A stretch of 7,653 nt of DNA, from contig CAZTOR010000021.1 in the NCBI GenBank assembly GCA_964615505.1, positions 1 through 7,653 of the forward strand, read 5' to 3'. Position numbers and translations under genes: made by a program. Of the stretch, positions 5,271 through 7,653 are shown piece by piece; the first letter of the stretch is position 1; each line of letters starts with the position of its first letter. A model generated the notes under the pieces. It did not search any database. It was not told where the DNA came from and saw only the letters and a list, made by a program, of their open reading frames with translations. This DNA is from ARS21 sp964615505. Lineage in GTDB: Archaea; Nanobdellota; Nanobdellia; UBA10117; ARS21.

Positions 5271-5980
5271 GTCGAAAAGCAAACCACATGTCTAGACTTG
5301 CATCTCCTTCTAAATGGAAAGTTATGCGAAAATCCATTAAATGGATTGCAAAGACATCACCGGGACCTAGGGGCGCATCAGAAGCCGTACCGTTAGTCGT
5401 ATTATTGAGAGACGTAGAAGGAATTGTTGAAAATAAGCGAGAGCTTAAAGTGTTAATAAATTCAAAATCAATTTTAATAAATGGAAAAAGATATAACGAC
5501 ACAAATTTCCCGATTGGATTGTTCGATGTAATTTCGTTCCCAACCATAAAGAAACAGTATAGGGCAGTTCTAAATGAAAAAGGAAAATTAATTGCAAAAG
5601 AAATCTCTGAAAAAGAATCAAACTTATTATTACTTCAAATAAGAAAGAAAAAAATTATTAGAGGCGGTAAACTGCAAATGACTTTGTCAAATGGGTGGAA
5701 TATACTTGGAAAAAATAAAGGATCAGTTTCAGATTCAGTATTGTATGATTTATCCTCAAATAAAATCAAAGAAGTGATTACTTACAAATCCGGAGCAAAA
5801 GTTTATTTTGTGAATGGAAAAAGAGCAGGAACCGTTGCAAAATTCAAAGACCAAAAAGAATTGGGTGCTCTGAAGAGAGATAAAGTAGCAGTTCTTGAGA
5901 TCGGAAAAGAAACAGTTGAATCGAGTATGAACAATCTTATGGCTGTTGGAGATAAAAAGGAGGCAATTACAGTTAACTAA
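5267..5980 (+). CDS. rps4e: Small ribosomal subunit protein eS4 (S4e)
   Basis: eS4 is an archaeal/eukaryotic protein of the small-subunit body with no bacterial counterpart, so its presence fixes the domain of life. The 237-residue product has the usual archaeal length. The N-terminal segment HMSRLASPSKWKV (7-19) with SPGPRGASEAVPL (31-43) matches the H--RL--P--W ... PGPH---E--PL pattern, with Arg-Gly here in place of the common His. Then come an S4-like RNA-binding domain (about 44-100: VLINSKSILINGKRYNDTNFPIG), the central domain, and a C-terminal KOW motif (about 174-193: KSGAKVYFVNGKRAGTVAKF). Position between uL24 and uL5 is the standard archaeal order. It overlaps uL24 by ATGA and shares one base with uL5. 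Met8 is an alternative start, but Met1 fits the overlap pattern. Confidence 0.95.
   Translation: MSRKANHMSRLASPSKWKVMRKSIKWIAKTSPGPRGASEAVPLVVLLRDVEGIVENKRELKVLINSKSILINGKRYNDTNFPIGLFDVISFPTIKKQYRAVLNEKGKLIAKEISEKESNLLLLQIRKKKIIRGGKLQMTLSNGWNILGKNKGSVSDSVLYDLSSNKIKEVITYKSGAKVYFVNGKRAGTVAKFKDQKELGALKRDKVAVLEIGKETVESSMNNLMAVGDKKEAITVN
5958..5963 (+). promoter_or_regulatory. Shine-Dalgarno site AGGAGG for uL5, inside eS4
   Basis: A full AGGAGG lies 16 nt before the uL5 ATG at 5980, encoded in the eS4 codons Lys-Glu-Ala. The spacing is longer than usual, so its use is likely but not certain. Confidence 0.55.
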
Positions 5981-6486
5981 TGGCAGATCACAAAATGAAA
6001 GAAATCAAAGTTGAAAAAATCACGTTGAATATAGGATCAGGTCCTGATCCAAAGAATGTGGAAAAAGGATACAAATTGCTCGAAACCATATCAACTATGA
6101 AGCCAGTACAAGCTTTAGCAAAAGCCAGAATTGCAACTTGGAAGATTAGACCAGGACTGGCAATTGGTTCAAAAGTAACAATCAGAAAAGATCCAGAATT
6201 ATTACTCAAGCGACTACTTAAGGCAGTTGATATGAAAATATCAGAAGCTAAGTTTAATGAGAACGGATTTTCATTTGGAATTCCTGAATACATCGAGATT
6301 CCTGAAGTAAAATATGATCCAAAAATTGGAATTATTGGATTAAATGTATCTGTAACTTTAACAAGACCTGGATTCCGAATCAAGCGAAGAAAATTAGTAC
6401 AACGAAAAGTTGGTAAGACTCATAGATTAACTAAGGAGGATGCAATCGGATTTGCAAAGAGCAAATTAGCTATAATCGTAGAATGA
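5980..6486 (+). CDS. rpl5: Large ribosomal subunit protein uL5 (L5)
   Basis: uL5 binds 5S rRNA and sits in the central protuberance, touching the P-site tRNA and small-subunit head. The 168 residues match the archaeal family. Visible features are IKVEKITLNIGSG (9-21), the opening strand with N-G.G; TMKPVQALAKARIATWKIRPGLAIGSKVTIRK (39-70); ISEAKFNENGFSFGIPEYIEIPEVKYDPKIGIIGLNVSVTLTRPGFRIKRRK (about 87-138), holding the characteristic archaeal F-FGI-EH/Y-EIP and TL-RPG--IK-R; and a closing helix with TKEDAIGFAKSKL. It shares a base with eS4 and overlaps uS14 by ATGA, with no SD visible ahead of the latter. A GGAGG inside its 3' part leads only to a nine-codon frame. Confidence 0.97.
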   Translation: MADHKMKEIKVEKITLNIGSGPDPKNVEKGYKLLETISTMKPVQALAKARIATWKIRPGLAIGSKVTIRKDPELLLKRLLKAVDMKISEAKFNENGFSFGIPEYIEIPEVKYDPKIGIIGLNVSVTLTRPGFRIKRRKLVQRKVGKTHRLTKEDAIGFAKSKLAIIVE

Positions 6487-6704
6487 AATTACCTGGAATA
6501 AAGAAAATTGCAGTATCTAAGACACGAAGAAAGAAGTTCTTGAGAAACAACTCTTCAAAAAAAAGAGCTTTTGGAAAGTCTTTGAAAAAGTGTAAGAGAT
6601 GTGGACGAGGAAAAGGAAGCAATATTTCACGATACGGACTGAACGTCTGTAGAAGATGTTTCAGAGAAGTTGCACAAGCGATTGGATTTACAAAATATAG
6701 ATAA
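6483..6704 (+). CDS. rps14: Small ribosomal subunit protein uS14 (S14), zinc-binding type with N-terminal extension
   Basis: uS14 helps assemble the small-subunit head near uS3 and uS10. The product has 73 residues. Four cysteines, C37-x2-C40 and C56-x2-C59, make a zinc ribbon: CKRCGRGKGSNISRYGLNVC (37-56), then RRCFREVAQAIGFTKYR (57-73), the archaeal/eukaryotic ending of RxCFRE-A---GF-K. Archaeal members are usually about 50-57 residues. Here an extra, very basic run of about 20 residues (KLPGIKKIAVSKTRRKKFLR) precedes the core. There is no internal Met to offer a shorter start, and the ATG overlaps the uL5 stop by four bases, so the extension looks real unless a non-ATG start is used. It shares one base with uS8. 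Confidence 0.93.
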   Translation: MKLPGIKKIAVSKTRRKKFLRNNSSKKRAFGKSLKKCKRCGRGKGSNISRYGLNVCRRCFREVAQAIGFTKYR

Positions 6705-7096
6705 TGGTAATGAATGATACTTTAGCACACGCATTGTCAGCAATTAATAATGCTAGCAATAGAGGAAAACAAAATTTAGAAATTTATCCGTCATCAAAAG
6801 TAATTGATACAATATTAGGACTTTTGAAAGAAGAAGGATATATTGAAAGTTTTGAAACAAAACCAACAAATCGAGGAAAGATTACAAATGTAATTTTAAA
6901 TGGCAAAATAAATAAAATCGGAGCAATAAAACCAAGATTCTCAATAAAGATGGATGATTATGAAAAATTTGAAAAGAGATATCTTCCTGCAAAAGATTTT
7001 GGAAGAATATTTGTGTCAACAACAAAAGGGATTATGACTCACTTGAAATCAAAGGAAACAAATAATGGAGGAAAGCTATTAGCATACGTTTACTAA
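6704..7096 (+). CDS. rps8: Small ribosomal subunit protein uS8 (S8)
   Basis: uS8 binds the central domain of 16S rRNA and organises platform assembly; in several organisms it also regulates spc-operon translation, which cannot be judged here. The 130-residue product matches archaeal length. Landmarks are NDTLAHALSAINNASNRGKQNLEIYPSSKVIDTIL (4-38), LKEEGYIESFE (41-51), KINKIGAIKPRFSIKMDDYEKFEKRYLPAKDFGRIFVSTTKGIMTH (68-113), containing the conserved AIKPRF and the VSTT-KG-M-H RNA-binding signature, and GGKLLAYVY at the C-terminus. Two Mets compete: M1 (6704) overlaps the uS14 stop, while M3 (6710) would match the usual N-terminus. I keep the first. The gene ends one base before uL6. Confidence 0.96.
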   Translation: MVMNDTLAHALSAINNASNRGKQNLEIYPSSKVIDTILGLLKEEGYIESFETKPTNRGKITNVILNGKINKIGAIKPRFSIKMDDYEKFEKRYLPAKDFGRIFVSTTKGIMTHLKSKETNNGGKLLAYVY

Positions 7097-7097
7097 A

Positions 7098-7653
7098 ATG
7101 TCAACAACAAGACGAACTAGAGTAAGAGGAACCGGTTTTAGAAAGATGGGCAAGTTTAGACCCGTACTTAGATACAGGGCTAAGAAATTTGTTAAACCCA
7201 TGCCAATTCCTGAAAAAATTCGTCCGGAATCAAGTATAGAAGTTCCAGAAGGTGTTTCTTTGAACGTTACAAAAAGAAGTTTTACTTTAACGAAAGGTGA
7301 AGCAAGTCTTACAAGAGATTTTCCTCCATCAATGGTGAGCATATCTCAAGAAGGAAATCAAATAAAATTAAAAGGAATCTCTCACAACGCAAAAAACCGG
7401 GCAATTGTTGGAACATTTAACGCACACATAAATAATATGTTGAAAGGATTAGAAAAACCATTTTCTTACAAATTAAGAATTACATCTGTTCACTTCCCTA
7501 TGACTGCTGCAGTTAACAATGGAGTCTTTGAATTGAAAAATTTCATTGGAGGAAAAAGAATAAGAAAAGCAGTAATCCCAACGGATGTAGAAATTAATGT
7601 TAACGGCTCAGAAATTGAATTAGTATCAAGAAATATTGAATCCGCAGGTATGA
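7098..7653 (+). CDS. rpl6: Large ribosomal subunit protein uL6 (L6), 3' partial, with N-terminal extension
   Basis: uL6 is a two-domain protein near the sarcin-ricin loop and GTPase-associated centre. The frame runs open to the window end (185 whole codons visible), so the C-terminus is missing. The family core starts near residue 36: SIEVPEGVSLNVTKRSFTLTKGEASLTRDF (46-75). It continues with AIVGTFNAHINNMLKGLEKPFSYKLRITSVHFPM (102-135) and FIGGKRIRKAVIPTDVEINVNG (149-170). The stretch GTF-AHI-NM-KG......YKL---..HFPM is diagnostic of archaeal uL6. Residues 1-34 are extra and strongly basic (RRTRVRGTGFRKMGKFR...). ATG codons at 7098, 7146 and 7200 are all in frame. The last would give a typical N-terminus but leave a 103-nt gap, unlike every other junction here, so I prefer 7098. 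Confidence 0.93.
   Translation, partial: MSTTRRTRVRGTGFRKMGKFRPVLRYRAKKFVKPMPIPEKIRPESSIEVPEGVSLNVTKRSFTLTKGEASLTRDFPPSMVSISQEGNQIKLKGISHNAKNRAIVGTFNAHINNMLKGLEKPFSYKLRITSVHFPMTAAVNNGVFELKNFIGGKRIRKAVIPTDVEINVNGSEIELVSRNIESAGM

Noticed and set aside
5988..6383. Minus-strand 131-codon frame opposite uL5
   Set aside because: Same cause as the other antisense frames; the + strand frame is an unmistakable uL5.
6434..6469. AGGAGG directly followed by ATG inside uL5, resembling a start site
   Set aside because: There is no spacer between the SD-like bases and the ATG, and the frame closes after nine codons; the bases are explained by uL5 codons Lys-Glu-Asp.
1..7653. Promoter, terminator, attenuator, CRISPR, mobile element or novel accessory system
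   Set aside because: There is no noncoding stretch longer than one base between genes, no inverted repeats with T-runs that stood out, and all genes belong to known families in a known order.

Overview
The window is an uninterrupted stretch of an archaeal S10/spc-type ribosomal protein cluster. All 17 genes lie on the + strand. The order is uL4 (5' end outside the window), uL23, uL2, uS19, uL22, uS3, uL29, aIF1/SUI1, RNase P subunit Rpp29, uS17, uL14, uL24, eS4, uL5, uS14, uS8 and uL6 (3' end outside the window). The archaeal assignment rests on eS4, which bacteria lack, on aIF1 and Rpp29 sitting between uL29 and uS17, and on archaeal forms of uL2, uL22, uS3 and uS14. The DNA is AT-rich, with A-ending codons (GAA, GGA, GCA, AGA/CGA) and a purine-rich coding strand. 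The style of uL2 and uL22 and the extreme compaction suggest an uncultivated small-genome archaeon, perhaps DPANN (Woesearchaeota/Pacearchaeota-like). That placement is a guess from memory of protein style, not a measurement.

Region by region: 1-3587 is the S10-operon part (uL4 to uL29), covering large- and small-subunit proteins around the exit tunnel, the peptidyl-transferase support and the mRNA entry. 3587-4149 holds two non-ribosomal genes, aIF1 (start-codon selection) and Rpp29 (tRNA 5' processing). 4151-7653 is the spc part (uS17 to uL6). There is no intergenic stretch. All 16 junctions fall between a 4-nt overlap and a 1-nt gap: seven share one base (TAATG), six overlap by four (ATGA) and three have a 1-nt spacer. 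Several Shine-Dalgarno sequences are therefore embedded in the last codons of the preceding gene. I see no promoter, terminator, tRNA, mobile element, CRISPR array or other accessory system, so transcription presumably starts upstream and continues downstream.

The unusual points are modest. uS3 has a lysine-rich tail built from near-perfect 48-bp tandem repeats. uL6 and uS14 appear to carry basic N-terminal extensions, and uS17 a lysine-rich one. The aIF1 gene has visibly different codon use from its neighbours, and a recurrent junction string AAGAAATAATG occurs at three boundaries. I found no previously undescribed system here.
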